From: Pseudisothecium myosuroides
Taxonomy: Eukaryota; Streptophyta; Bryopsida; Hypnales; Lembophyllaceae
Length of the DNA: 64,000 bases
Direction of reading: 5' to 3'
Assembly (NCBI GenBank): GCA_951799445.1
Contig: OX637296.1
Span: 11,966,001 to 12,030,000, forward strand
Part shown: piece after piece, positions 22,431 to 34,925 of the stretch
Numbering within the stretch: the stretch's first letter is position 1
Layout: the number at the start of each line of letters is the position of its first letter
Program-made: the position numbers and the translations under genes
Notes under the pieces: model-generated
What the model was told of the DNA's origin: nothing
The model's input: the letters and a program-made list of their open reading frames with translations, nothing else
Database searches by the model: none

Positions 22431-24554
22431 TTACATGCCAAAGCCAAAAACCGCCCGAATCTTGTGAAAGATCAGATCTTTCCATCCCCTCTCTGTGTTT
22501 TCAACCGCTGTGGCATTGCCGTATCTGCAAGAAAAGAAGACAACTACGATTTAGATGAAGGGACATAAGGCATCAATGCGATCGGCAAAGAGATGGCGGG
22601 GGGACCCGGAAACCCTTCCTGAGAAACCAAAGGTATGAATATAGCTCCTATTATGAGAAAGCATTCATTTTTGGGGGGGACTTGTTGGCAATTGAAAGAG
22701 ACTTCCAACGCAACTTAGCATGAAATATTTGGACACTATGAATAAACTATGAATTTCCAAATTGCAAATTACAGGTGTAGCTAAAATCTACCTTAGGGGA
22801 GTCATGTACATTTCAGGAGTGAATCTTTAAAGGTTGCTTTTGGGTAAGGATCACGACGTCACTTCAAACAACTTTACTTCCGGAGTTTTACACCTCGCAG
22901 ATATACACACTTCAGACAATAATGAATGAGAAAACTGCAATTATATACCTGTCTTCATCTGGGACATTAGACTGAGTAAGTTTCACCACGGTCAGGCCCA
23001 CCTCAGGTTCCTCAAAAGTCAAGATCACCTGCATCCGGTGATACTAAACAGGTCAAGAGGGTTTCAGCAAGTGCATACATCGCACACTAGAAAATATGTA
23101 ATCCAGAGTCATGGTTCCTTTTCTCCTTTCTAAAATTCAACGTGTACCAAAGAAAAGTACAATCCAGTCATCAAAACTCAAAAACTGCTTTGAGTAATAG
23201 ATGAACTCAGTGCATATGACGAGTAACATCAAAAGACGAACTCAGCACTCGCTAACATCCGAAAAATCGTTGACTTACATTGGAATAGTGCCCATCCGCC
23301 CAACTGCTGAATCTCCACTTCTGAACAATAAGTTTATTCTCTTGGAGTTGCACATTGATTCCTGTAACGGCTCCGTCAAAAATGGAAAACATCCCTCCCG
23401 TTTCCTTGCTGATTTGAGCATTGCTTTGGGTGAAGGCTTTCCAGCTTCTATCGTTCAACAAGATTTCATAGAGGTTGCTTGGTCGACAGTGGAACTTCTC
23501 TGTCATACTGATTGTTTTAAATCCCTCCTTTCCCTTGGGCGGTGGAGCTGCAGTCGAAGGTGCCTCTTTAAATACAGGAGTTGCAGCTTTTGGCGCAGTC
23601 TTCTCAGATTTCTCAGACACTTTAACTGTGGCTTTACCTTCCAACTCATCCTTTGCAGGTCCTCCGGCAGCGAAATCTTGCACGAATTGATTTACTTTCT
23701 TCAGAACGGTGGCCTTCCCTTTCGCAAGAAAAGCTTCACGAAGGCGCTGTCCCACAGCCGAGTCACCTTTCACAGACACCTTCAATTCTGGGTCATCATC
23801 TGCGTTTTCATCAGCAACATAAGGAAACTCTAAACTTCCCGTGGCTGTCGCCAAAGGAGTCCCACTACCATCTTTAGCTTCTCCCTTCCAAGCGACTCGT
23901 ATGGCAATCTCATAACCTGGAATAATCTTCCCCTTCCTGCAGTAGAAGTAGCACACTTAATCATCAATTACCACAAAAACAAGATTCGACGAAGTCAGAT
24001 ATGTCAAACTACGGAGATGAAGACCAATGAGCACTACAGGCAAGGGACCCATAAACGTGCAACAGGATCAGATATTAAGCCTCGCTAAGCCCTACAAGAA
24101 TCCGATGCTTATGTTTGAAATGTTTGAGTGTTGGCATGACGATCCTGGAATAGAGGAAGGAGCGAGATGGAAAATGATAAATGAAAATCATCAAGTTTCA
24201 GATTTGCTAGATCCTTAACTGAATCAACATGATCGCCAACTCAAAGATTCCATATAAATCTTCTTTCGTTAACCACAAAAGCAAACTTCATCTACAATAT
24301 AATAAAGGTCCACTGTTTCATTACTCTAACCTGATATTGACATATGCGTCCCCAGTGACACTTTCGATATTTGTTGTTTGGATCCACAAGCCACCTTCAC
24401 CCTCCAGAATCGAGACATTCTCTAGCAGCTCACCAAGCTTTTTCTTGGCCCATGGTAAGCAGTCCTTTTCATTCCAGTGCCAATTGTGTACGTTCGCTCC
24501 ATCTGGTCTCTCTTGCACAATCCACCTCTTATCACCTTCTCCAAACTTGGCCAT
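22431..24554 (-). CDS. AHSA1: Activator of Hsp90 ATPase (AHA1/AHSA1 family)
   Basis: This co-chaperone binds the Hsp90 middle domain and stimulates its ATPase, helping client folding in the cytosol. Four minus-strand exons (24554-24331, 23936-23279, 23028-22949, 22524-22431), all GT-AG and phase-consistent, give 351 aa. The N-terminal Aha1 domain starts MAKFGEGDKRWIV with NVHNWHWNEKD and includes KGKIIPGYE. A Lys/Ala/Pro-rich linker (about residues 180-215) follows. The C-terminal AHSA1/START-like domain includes GFKTISMTEKF, FTQSNAQIS, NKLIVQKWRFSSW, and ends TERGWKDLIFHKIRAVFGFGM. Length and order match plant homologues. Another non-coding first exon may lie near 26700-26800, because acceptor-like sites occur just before the start codon. 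The symbol avoids confusion with plant proton pumps also named AHA. Confidence 0.95.
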
Positions 24555-26800
24555 GCCGAGGCCGAAATTTGTGACAACGAATGTATTCTGAACAGTAATA
24601 GGTACAAAGACTGCTAGCGGCAACAGACCCTGAACGCACAAACCGATACCATTAAACTACGTTACAGCAGACTACTCCTATGCAGAATATATTAAGGCAA
24701 ATGTATTAAGTTGAGAGAGTACCTCGGCGCCCAACCATAACAAAAGATACGCAGTTATTGACTAAAGCGTATCTCCTTCCCTCAACCAGCTACTAATCTA
24801 CCATCTAGGTGAATTTTCTACATACCTAAAAATATATAGAGATTTACTAAGCTTGCTGTGCATCTACTGGTGGTTTACAAATGTCTTATGTCTTATGTCT
24901 GCTATACATAACAATAATTAGCAGGGTTGGAAGTTCCACGGAGTACAATCTGTAGAACAATCTCTCGTAGACAAGTGCTGAAAATTCAACGAATGATCAA
25001 GAATGAAGGAAAGACCGGGATAAACAAGACAATACAACTAAAAAGATCAAAGAGAAGACTGAAAAAGGGTTGGACTGTATTTGAATTTGTGTTGAAAATA
25101 TGAGTCAACTTAAATTATCTTTTTCTGTACGATGATACGTGGTTCACGGTCCTACCTCAATGAACTCTTGGTTAATTAAATTACCACGGGATAAGTTAAG
25201 TTCAACACTCCCACTTAGCTGAGCACCATTTCCCATAATAAGAAGCACGAATAAAGCATTAAAATAACGCATTCTCTCATACTTGGTGGAGAAGAAGTTT
25301 TAGAATTACCTCATGGAGACACTAAAATTAATTCTAAGAAAATGCCCCTGAACACAGTGAAACGAGGTGTTTATCCTGGACAAGCGCATGTCGGTTCAAT
25401 TTTTTTCAAAATTAGCTTCTCTCTCTAGAAGACAAGAAAATTGCGACAGTCACTCAGACTATTAGCAGAGAATCCAGGAGCTAAAAAGGCGTAGGCCAAC
25501 GTTTCAATAAATATTACTATATCAATAATTACCTATATAAATGTAACTGCATATACAAAAAAATGGGATGGGACATTCAACGATACTAAAGAGACGATAT
25601 ACAAACTCCGAATAGTCAAGGGCGTTGGTGTTAAGAAGGAGAAGATCGAACAGAAATTGAAGTTACACTACGGTAGTCTGCTCATAAAGCTGACTGCCTT
25701 TTCGGGGAAGGTAAACTCCTTGAAACAATTTTCAGTAGATTTTCTTAGGAAGAAAAACGGAATTGGCAGCTAACCCAAGCTGTTTCATATTTTTTGGGAC
25801 CTTCGTGGCATTAGTTACGAATTTTTGAAGTTGAAACGCAGTGGTCACTAAAAAGCGGCCACCTCCTGAAATGTACACTGCTGGTACATTGAAGAAAGCA
25901 AAATGTACCTCTGTGTCATGATGGCTTTTAGAGCACGGTTGCTTTTAGAGCAGACTATCTTATAGGTTGACAAAATTCTCATTTTAATCTCAAAAACAGG
26001 AGATACTGATAATATCAATTCCTGTTCGAATGCTTCCAAAGCAGATTTACTTGCAAAACTACTCGGATATTGGAGACCCTAAGACATTAAGGATGGTCTA
26101 CACTGAGGCTCACACTACATATTCAAAACTATAAAATGCTGCGAATAAGAATATAAGCTCAAATCACTGCAAATCCAATACCGAACATTTACAAGCAAGA
26201 AAATTCCAATCATATCACGTTAGAGGACCTCACGGACAACTTCTAACGGTGCTACTAAACTCAGAAATTATATTACTTCGCCATCAAGTTTCGACTTCCA
26301 CAACCCTACAAACTAATCCGAAGCGTTCAAGATTTCTGAAACCAATAAAACCTGGGCTACATAATCCATCACAAACAGAACAATGCAGAAACTCCGGTGC
26401 GAGTGATGAATATCTAAGAAATCAACCTAAAAACTCACCACCGACGAGCTCTTCGAATTTCTACCCTAAAACGTACAAAAGTACGCAGCAAAGAAACTTC
26501 AGCTCCAGAATGTAGTCCTCTTCGGCTACTCCCAAACGCCGATCCGGGAAACAGCCACGCAACAACACGCCAGGCCCCTCACAGCAGCCCCCTCACAGAT
26601 CCCACGGATTTCGGAACAGAATGCAGGAAATTGAAATTCGCAGAAACCAGAGAGCGGACGAGAAATACCGAAGCGGCGAAGAAGCGACGGGCACAGAAGG
26701 GAAAATTGCTCCAACCGTGCCGCAAAACGAATCTTATATGAAGTTGCGACCAGTCTGCGGCGCTGCCAGTCTGAAGGAGGAAGGCGGAGGGGAGAGAAGC
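24555..26800. other. Region upstream of AHSA1, possible leader intron
   Basis: There is no coding gene. Sequence just before the AHSA1 ATG contains 'ctgttcag' acceptor-like sites on the minus strand. GC-rich, promoter-like DNA does not appear until about 26520-26820. A ~2-kb intron in the 5' leader would explain this, but only transcript data could show it. Confidence 0.35.
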
Positions 26801-27276
26801 TAGGGATACAGAACTGCGAGCGCTGCCGAGAATTCTAGAACGTTCACAACGACGACGACTGCCACCGGATAACCCGGTCGCCCAGTCCCCCCTCGGTAAA
26901 GATACGACACGTGGTAAATCACCATTGACTGAGATGCCATCAGATCCTACCTGGCCCGTCGAAATGGGAGCAGTTACTGAACACTGTACACATCACTGTA
27001 AACAACACTGTACTGTACAGAACACTGCGAAATGGAAGTAGGGGCTCATACGAAGAACGGTTGTAGGCCCTTCAGCAACGCACTATCATAGGTGTCTGTT
27101 TCGAGAGTGGCTATGGTGGCTATGGCGGCTTTTGAAATGCGAAGGCGGCATGTGAACGTCTCGAGATAACGATTTGCATCTTTGCTCGGAGTTTCTAGCC
27201 ATCAAGGAATTAGGGTTCAATGGACTGCAAAACGTTGATAGTGTAGCTGTGTAGAGCGAAGTTTGATGCGGATTAG
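26801..27276. promoter_or_regulatory. Putative divergent promoter of AHSA1 and the YidD-like gene
   Basis: This GC-richer block separates a minus-strand and a plus-strand gene. At about 26978-27030 an 'AACACTGTA' motif recurs four to five times, including a small CTGTACTGTACAG palindrome. TTAGGGTT, a telo-box-like motif, lies about 65 bases before the YidD-like start. Bidirectional activity is inferred from the arrangement and depends on whether the AHSA1 transcript starts here. Confidence 0.4.
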
Positions 27277-29323
27277 ATGACGACTATGGCGGTCCTATCG
27301 CCAATCACGAACTTCGCCGCCCCGGCTTCAACGTCTTGCATATCTTCTGATAAAATCTCCTGCAGTGTTACTTCTCGAGCTAGTTTGAAATGTTTGCAGA
27401 GATTTTCTGGCCGGCTCGGTTATGGCAGCGATGATGTGTTTTTAAGCGGAAGAGTGCTGGTCAAACAGGTCCCGGTGCGTTCGAATTCTGACTTCGCGAG
27501 GTATGTGGTGTTGGGGAGAGGCTTACGTAATTCAGCATATTATTCGCTTGTATTCATTGACAATTTGTATTCCCATGGTCGGGGTGATCAGAAATTGATT
27601 GCTCAGGGAGATGATTGTAGAATTCTCGAGGTTTGGTTGTTGTGGAAGTATGGTGCAGTTCCTTTGTAACTCTCATGAGCTGAAAGTCAATCCAAAGGAA
27701 AATGATGTACTTGAAGTTGTTAGATGAAAGTTCATAATTGCACGGGGCCTTATTCACTTTGAGTGCGAACATTTGAAAGCATGTTTTCACTTTATTGCCA
27801 CGTTAATAGAAGCAGTGCATCTGCTGGAGACTTTTTTTTTTCTTGAGTAGCTGTGCGGTTGACAATAAATTTTTTGTGGCATTTGAGATTCCTCCTTAAG
27901 AGAATCTATTACAAACAGTACTTTACAAATATATTTCAGTTCTGAAAATGTTATCGGTCAGTGTATGATGTACTCAATCATTGGAGTTTTTCCCTCTCTG
28001 TCTTGTCGTGCAGAGTAGAATTTTGCACCGACATCGAACCGCAGTCGATGACTGATGAAAGTGCGTCCGACTCACGCTGCACAGGTGTACGTGACTGGTT
28101 CACTTCTTGTAGAGAGGTAAATTGCTAATGATCATCCGTTTGATCATCACACTTGTAATGCTAGTTGATATAATCCTGATCAATGCTTTCTTTTATTTAG
28201 TATTTTAACTGTTTTAAATATATTTTTCGTCTACGTTGAGCGCTCAATCAACTTCGCCAGTTCAGTGCAGCTACCTTCAGATTCAAGCTCCCGCAATGGA
28301 CGTGCCAGGACGGTTAGAAGCGTTTTCAGGTGCAATTGTACATCACACGAAAGTCAGGAAACTGTAGACAAGGAAGGTTAGATTTCCAGAATCAAATTCT
28401 TTTCAAATTACCTGTTGAATGACGCAGCTGGTATTAATTATGTGAAGGTGAGGTCAAGAAATTTGAGTTATTTGACCCCAAGCAAGCAGTGATTACTCGA
28501 ACTCCAATCTTATTGATTACCGTTAGACTCAAATTTCTGTTTAAGCAACTCTTAGTGGGATTCTAGGCTCATGTAGGGTGAGGTCACGCCAATCCGAATC
28601 ACCACCGATGACTTTTTTTCAGATTTCAGCAAGATTTTTCCTTTTTGTATATCCCAGACATCATTGAGGTGCACAACCTGTTGAGTTTGGTACAGATTCA
28701 ATAAAGGATGCTGATGAGCCTAGTGGTGGAGTTGCAATCGCTGTCAAGTTTCTTCAATTTTACAAACGTGAGTTTCCTCCTGTATCCCAAACCATCACGC
28801 ACCAATTCTGCTAGGCCATCGATTGGTATATTTTCTATATAATTTATTCGAAGCTATGATTTATTTTGCTTATACCAACATTGATTTCGTCCTCTACCAA
28901 TGCTTTGTAGGAGAAATTTCTCCTCTACTTCCTGGCAGTTGCCGCTTTGTCCCAACTTGTAGCGAGTATGGAATGCAAGCTTTCAAGAAATACGGTGTTG
29001 TCAAGGGTGCCATTTTGACAGCCTGGCGTCTATCTCGGTGCAATCCTTTAGGTGTGACATCGCTTACGACTTCTACATTCGAGCTTCTACTATTTCAGTA
29101 ATCTTTGTGCATACACATAATATTTTCCACTTTTAATGTTTTACTAATGAGTATATTCTGCCAGGTACACAACACGATGTTATGTTGCACAGATTGTATG
29201 ACTAACTTAGTGGGTTCAGTATTGGTCCATTCAGTATTTTTCTGCTGACTTCACTTGTTGACAGGTGGCAGTGGTTTTGACCCACCTCGATGGTTTGATG
29301 AGCCAAAACCTCCCCCGTATTGA
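27277..29323 (+). CDS. yidD: YidD-like membrane protein insertion efficiency factor, plastid type
   Basis: Six exons can be joined in phase: 27277-27500, 28014-28116, 28271-28376, 28669-28767, 28911-29051 and 29265-29323, giving 243 aa. The last ~90 residues are the YidD (DUF37) domain: KFLQFYKREISPLLPG, CRFVPTCSEYGMQAF with the conserved Cys pair, YGVVKGAILTAWRLSRCNPLG, and GGSGFDPP near the C terminus. Bacterial YidD works with the YidC insertase. The ~150-residue N-terminal part is Ser/Thr-rich with no domain; its start MTTMAVLSPITNFAAPAS looks like a transit peptide, so I infer plastid import. A TAG lies directly before the ATG in frame. Exons 1, 5 and 6 are firm. Exons 2-4 rest on phase and open frame, so alternatives are possible. 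Confidence 0.88.
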
Positions 29324-30210
29324 AGACTACCAACGGAGGAATTGATCTGGCCTCTCTGAAATGTGGTTTCTCCATGAGCATTACTATCGGTTGGCCAATC
29401 TGAAAGGGTAGGAACGATGCTTTAAGGCATTGCACACAAACCATGAGGTAGTGTGAATTGTGTAGAATTTTGTACTTCACATGACATAAACCACTGAGAA
29501 TGATTTTTCTGATGGTCTAAAGATTTATGTTTATTTTCTTGGACCAGTTTTCTTTCCTAATTTGTTTGACGTGGTTAGTATGCAATACAACCACTACAGT
29601 AGCTCTTTTCGAATCATCCTATTAACATCACGTACTACTTGCAATAAATATTCAATGTTTTGTGAAAAAAAAGTTGTTTCAAATTGAACCCTAAATATTT
29701 GTACTAGACTATAAGTGCAAAAACATTTCAGAAACTTTGATCACACATATTGAAAGATTATGACATTTGAAGATAGAAGAAAAAGTTATCTTTCAACCTT
29801 GTTTGACAAGGTCAACAAATTTTAACTCCTGGAGTGAGATTTTTGCACTACACATGGTTGTTGTTTTTACAATTGCATCTTATATCATGTTTATTACATA
29901 CCTACCAAATTTCAAAAGAAAAAGAAGAGTTTTGCACATGATAATTGAAATTGCTTAGATTGCCCAAAAAGTTTATGACAACATAACTTTTTATCCATGC
30001 ACTTGATTGGATAAAAACTTACATTTCCATCAAATGGATATATGTTGGCACCTAGTGTCAAAATTTCATGCATGAAATTGACTTTGTGCGCAAATATCTA
30101 GGATATCTTGCTCCTGATCTTGCTTACATTGAACTATCACTTTGTCCATTTGGGATTAACAATATTAGTCCTTTGCCTATTTAATTAGTAAGAGGAATGA
30201 CAATCACCTT
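29324..30210. other. Downstream of the YidD-like gene; repeat-like DNA
   Basis: No gene is seen. About 29800-30010 resembles 50120-50330: both contain 'catggtt' followed by 'tttacaattgcatctt/tttacatttgcatctt', 'tatcatgt', and 'acctaccaaatttcaaaa'. It is therefore a dispersed repeat in the genome. Confidence 0.55.
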
Positions 30211-30711
30211 GTGATGCAATATAGTGAAACAATGATCTTCTCTATTCTAAAATTTTGTTCCAAAATTCTATTAAAATTTCTTGCAAAAGAAATGAAATTA
30301 AAAGAAATTGTAGCAACAAACATAAACAACAATCACCATAATGCAAAGATAGTATCAAAGCACAACGAAGAAATTATCACCTTTGGTCCTAGAGACATGG
30401 CACATGAAATCAACACCATGGAAAGAAATGACTATTCAGAGGCCAAAGAAAATGTGCTAGTTATAAATAATACTCCACAATTTGCAAATTATACTCATCC
30501 ATTAGAAAACTATAGAGATATTATGTAAAACAACGCAATACTTGGCAAAGAATATTTAACTAAATTTGAAAAAAAAACTATACCTCAAAAGTTGAGGGGA
30601 CATGCATTAATTAGTGAGTTCATGGTGGCATCCTCATTTTTGCCATTGGAAAGGAGTGGGTCATTCCACACTTTAGACCACCATGTCTATTTGCTCACAA
30701 TAATGCCATAG
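30211..30711 (+). pseudogene. Decayed open frame of unknown family
   Basis: An open frame of 105 codons ends at 30528 and stays open in the same frame for about 60 more codons after the single stop. The second part (ILGKEYLTKFEKK, then KLRGHALISEFMVAS and DHHVYLLTIMP) has the mixed composition of a real protein. I cannot place it in a family. It may be part of a transposon polyprotein or a dead host gene. The surrounding DNA is AT-rich and repetitive, which favours a transposon. Confidence 0.35.
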
Positions 30712-33700
30712 AATGGCTATAGTGTGAAGTGTTAGATTCACCCACAACAAAATCTTCTATGTTAAAAAAAACATGCCAACAAGACAACAAGAGGAGCAAC
30801 TATTCCTTCAAGTGCAAGCTCTAAAACAAAACTTACAAATACTATTGCAACTTTATAAATTGAAGTTGAATATCAATGTAACCTACTAGAGTCTAAGGAT
30901 ACTTCAAGATAAGCAAGAAAACGCCCTATTTCCATCATGATGCATTGTTATGTATATAATTATCTATAAATAGACCAAATGGATGTATATGTTAGAGCTA
31001 CTTGTAACTTTTAGATAGTAATATCAAATGCAAATCAATTGTGTCATTAGGTCCAAAATGCCCAAATTAGCCATATAGATTATATTCTCTCTTGTCCATT
31101 TGTAGCCATAAAATTACTTCTTTAGATAGCCCAAATTTTCAAAAAATGAAACAATGTGAGATCTGAATTTTTCAAGGAAGGATTAGATTGCAAGAAACAC
31201 TTGCCACTTTAGTTGCATTTTGAATTTCAAATGCTATAACTTTTGAATTATGAATCCAATGCCAATAACAAGAATCTCTTTCTAGATTTCTTGATTGCAA
31301 TTGTCTCCTTTATTTTTCAAAATAAATTAAAAATCATTTTATATTTAAAGGTCAATTTTGTTAATTTTTCACACTTTGATGTTTAGTATTTTTTAATACT
31401 AAATTGAGACATTCAAATTAATGATTAGCAAATATGTTCCTATCAAGGGCATCTAAAAATACAATATTTATTATCCTCCACATTCATGCAAATAGGCCTC
31501 CTTTGTGCTTGCACGGGCGTTCACACTTCTAAACATTAGAAATGGTTTTGACCTAATTCTTTTGGTTAAATCTCATTCCCAGGAAGTCCTTCCAAATGGC
31601 CAATTTTTAGTTTTGTTGAAAATTGTTTTTTGTAGTTTTTACAAATTAAAATGTCAAAATATGTACTTTCTTTGCCAAATTCTCGGACATAGAGTTTTGG
31701 TGAATATATAGCTATAACCGCTTTTATGAAATTATTAGATTTTAGCTACTTGCCATTTCAAATCCAAGGCTAATATCCTAGTTGTTGGAGGCGGTTATGT
31801 TTTTAGACAAGGCAAGTATTACTAGTTAGGATTGACCATTGAGAGGCTTGGACAATTGAACAAGGGGGGTATATCATTTTAGGATTGGTCATGGCAGCCA
31901 ACCTCTGCTCTGTTGTCCATGTCTGTTTGATGTAATCAGAAATTTGAAATTTTATTTCAAAACTATCATGTCTTTGAAAGAGGAGGATTGCAACCTTTGC
32001 AAATTTAAAGTTGAAGGGAAGTGAATTGGTGAAACTTGATACTAGAGGAAATGAACCGGGAGATTCTGATAAGGAGAGGATGCAACCATTGGCTTGGAAA
32101 AAAACCAGGCTTCTTCGACAAAGAGGAGGCAAATTACAGGGGCAGCTTCTAAAACTTGATGGGGCTCCCTGTTTGTTCGAAAATATATTAATTTAAAAAA
32201 TAAATTCAAACACCCTGGGTGTAACGGAAGCCATTCTTAGGCATAACAACGTCAGCATGGTGACCGCATTTGGGAGTTCTGAAAAAACACAACGAGCCTC
32301 ACAGCTGACGAGCGATTCAGTTCAATCTGGAAGTGTGCTCGTCCCATGTCCAGAAGCTCCAAATGGAAGACCCCGAACATTCTTCAACCCGTCCATACTC
32401 AACCTGTGTACGCCACACGCAGGCGATGAAGTCACCGGGATATGTATCTGATCGATGGGCGATTCAATCTCAATACAGAAGGGCTCTTGTCGCGCATCAA
32501 AGAACCAGTCTAATTGTGTGAGGATCTGTCAACAAATCATCTATGATGGAATGTTTCCTCAGTCAAAACGCTAAATTGGTGGAATTCCACAACTTTGGCA
32601 CAATTTCAGGGCGTGAACCGTATACCTATTTCAAGTCCTACCCTTGTGCAGTTGAAAGCCACAATTTTTGCAATCGAAGTAGCTGATCGGACAGTAGTGC
32701 CCGGGTGTCAAGATAAGAGAATAAATTGGTGAATGACTGACTTGAGAGTGAATCTTAGGAAGGTGGAATAGAGGTCCTACAAAAAGGAAAGATGAGACCA
32801 TATCTTGTCAACCAACAATGATCATGAGAAAGATTAATATCTCTGGTTTCTGGACTGCCATTCCCGGTTTACAGCTTCTCTGCAGAATATTTGTGCCATT
32901 GATTGAATTTCCCTGTTTGCCGCTTCTTCCTGATCTACCTCTTCGTATTGCAAAATTCCTTGAAAAACGTCTGATACTCCGTAAATGAAACGAGGATAAT
33001 GTTCCTGTGCACCTCCTTGAGATGGTTGCAAACATCCACAGGCGGCAGAACGAGAAAGTGACCAATAGAATCATAAGTTTAATTTGCTTAAAAACTAGTG
33101 CCCTTTCACCAAATCTGACACCTCAGACAGACTTCTATTAATGAAGCAATGTGAACTCGATACCAGCACTGCCGCGATACCATTCAATTGCAACCGGCGC
33201 GCGAAGCAGGTGGAAACAATCTTCAGCGACAGTGCATGTGCGGCTGAAATTAAACTATCTAACGTCGATGCGGCACAGAGAGAACTTGATCGTGAGGAAA
33301 TTACTCGGTAAAATAATTCACGTACTGGTGGTGCTTGATGTTTCAGGTCTTCCAAGGGACAGATGCTCTGTCCGGCCAAGGCCAGAATAAAATTTCGGCA
33401 AAGATATTGAAAACAAAGAAGGCTAGTCGTAAAGATTCCGTAATGCAGGTGGATCAGTGAATGGGAGGTTTTGGCGCATGTTTATTCTTAGTGAGTACTG
33501 TCGAAGTACAATGCAGTACACCGCTCCCCACAGCGGCAAGCTCGTACACGTGCAGTGAGAACGTCGCGCAAATTGCGTGCGGACCCTTTCTTGCAACTGA
33601 GCCTTTCAATTTGTGTCAAAATATTACTCCGGAGTAATAAAAATTCGTTACCTTCCCGTCCACTTTCTATTAGATCCTTGAAAGATTCCCTTGTACTAGC

Positions 33701-34104
33701 TGCTGCGACCTGGCCGACTCAAATAATTATTCAGACTCTCAAATTCTAGAGACGCTGACGAAGCGGAAATCATGTAATATACCGTAACAAATTGATGTTA
33801 CTTCATTCACACATGCTCGTCTCATGCACTTTCACAACATTCATCATCCATCCAGTGAATAGTTGAGCATTTAGGCGTTAAGTGTACAATTGCTAAAGTA
33901 GAACAACCCAATTTCGACATTTACCCAATCCTCAACCATTTGCAATCTTGCTTCAGTTACTCAAGCACTAAGTCACCCATTCATTACTATAATCTTAGCT
34001 ACCTTTTAGCTTTATGACAATGCACTTGGGGAGGAGACACGTCAACGTGTGGTTTGCTAGGATATATGGATCTAACCACATTTAACCAATTCAATTCCAA
34101 CAAA
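30712..34104. other. Intergenic DNA, partly less AT-rich
   Basis: From about 32230 to 33770 the DNA is richer in GC than its surroundings. The minus strand around 33060-32935 gives protein-like text (VDVCNHLKEVHRN, then ILVSFTEYQTFFKEF) in a short frame. I recognise no family and found no consistent exon set, so I do not call a gene. The rest holds nothing I can name. Confidence 0.35.
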
Positions 34105-34458
34105 CATTAGAGAAAAAATCAGCCTTCCGGAGGACCCTGAAATTTATTTATTTTTTGCCAAAAAAATAGTTTTCCCCCTATTTCCGCCCAGCAGAAACTG
34201 CAGCAGAATTGGCGCAGGAACCGAAAATTACTAGTAAAAAAAAAATAAAAAATTATATATTTTTTTTTAATCTTAAATTTTTTTTTTTTTTTTTTAAATA
34301 TTAAAAAAAAAAAAAAAAAAAAAATCGCGATTTCGGCGAGCAGTCAGCCAAGCTGACTGCTCACCGCAGGACAGTACTGGAGTGGCAGGCCAAGCTTTTT
34401 AATAGCTTGGCATGTCACTCCGGAGCAGCCCTCCGGAGGGCTGATTTTTTCTCTAATG
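34105..34458. mobile_element. CATTAG-family MITE, copy 1 (354 bp)
   Basis: The left end CATTAGAGAAAAAATCAGCC is the exact reverse complement of the right end at 34439-34458, a 20-bp perfect terminal inverted repeat. Beyond it, 'ttccggagg' and 'cctccggag' continue the symmetry. The interior has long A and T runs and a CAGTCAGCC/GGCTGACTG style palindrome near 34340-34370. It encodes nothing. Two relatives lie at 56178-56458 and 62868-63118. No target duplication is obvious. Confidence 0.8.
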
Positions 34459-34802
34459 ATTTTGAAAAATCATAGAAAATTCATTTCTTGTCAAAATGTC
34501 TTGATTCTACTTGCAAATGGCTATTCTTAAACTTTTCACTCTTTGAAAAATGCATAAGTTGACAAATAGCTTTTCTAAGATAACTAGATAGCAAATTTGC
34601 TTGGTAATAGACATGTTTACCATAATGGATCCCCTTTCTACAATTCTACAAAGGTGGTGCTTGAGTATTGGATATGGATCATTGAGCATGATTAATATTA
34701 AAATATTAAAAATCATGGACCACGTGATTACCTCAGGTGCCACATCAAATTGCTATTTTTAATTTTTAATTTAAAAAAAATATTTTTACTTCCTATGTTT
34801 GC

Positions 34803-34925
34803 ACAGCTAACACAGCAAACTTTTCTAGAATTCCCTGTGACTGTTTTGGAGTTTCTGTAGTTTTTCCCTGCTAGTTTTTATCAATTTAAGTGTTTCCCTG
34901 TGTTCTAATGTCATCGTGGAGGGAT
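34803..34925. repeat. Dispersed ~123-bp repeat, copy 1
   Basis: This matches 42663-42785 across its length, sharing 'tgtttccc', 'gtgttctaatgtcatcgtgg' and 'ctgtagtttt' in the same order and orientation. Divergence is moderate. The match stops at 'gagggatc' in both copies, a sharp edge that may be the end of an element. Confidence 0.7.

Noticed and set aside
28081..28084. Alternative donor 'ACAG|GTGTAC' for YidD-like exon 2
   Set aside because: It leaves the wrong phase for the open frame of exon 3; the donor after 28116 fits in phase and has a GTAAAT consensus.
32808..33390. Minus-strand gene in the GC-richer block
   Set aside because: Short protein-like frames exist but they do not join into a consistent exon set and match no family I know.
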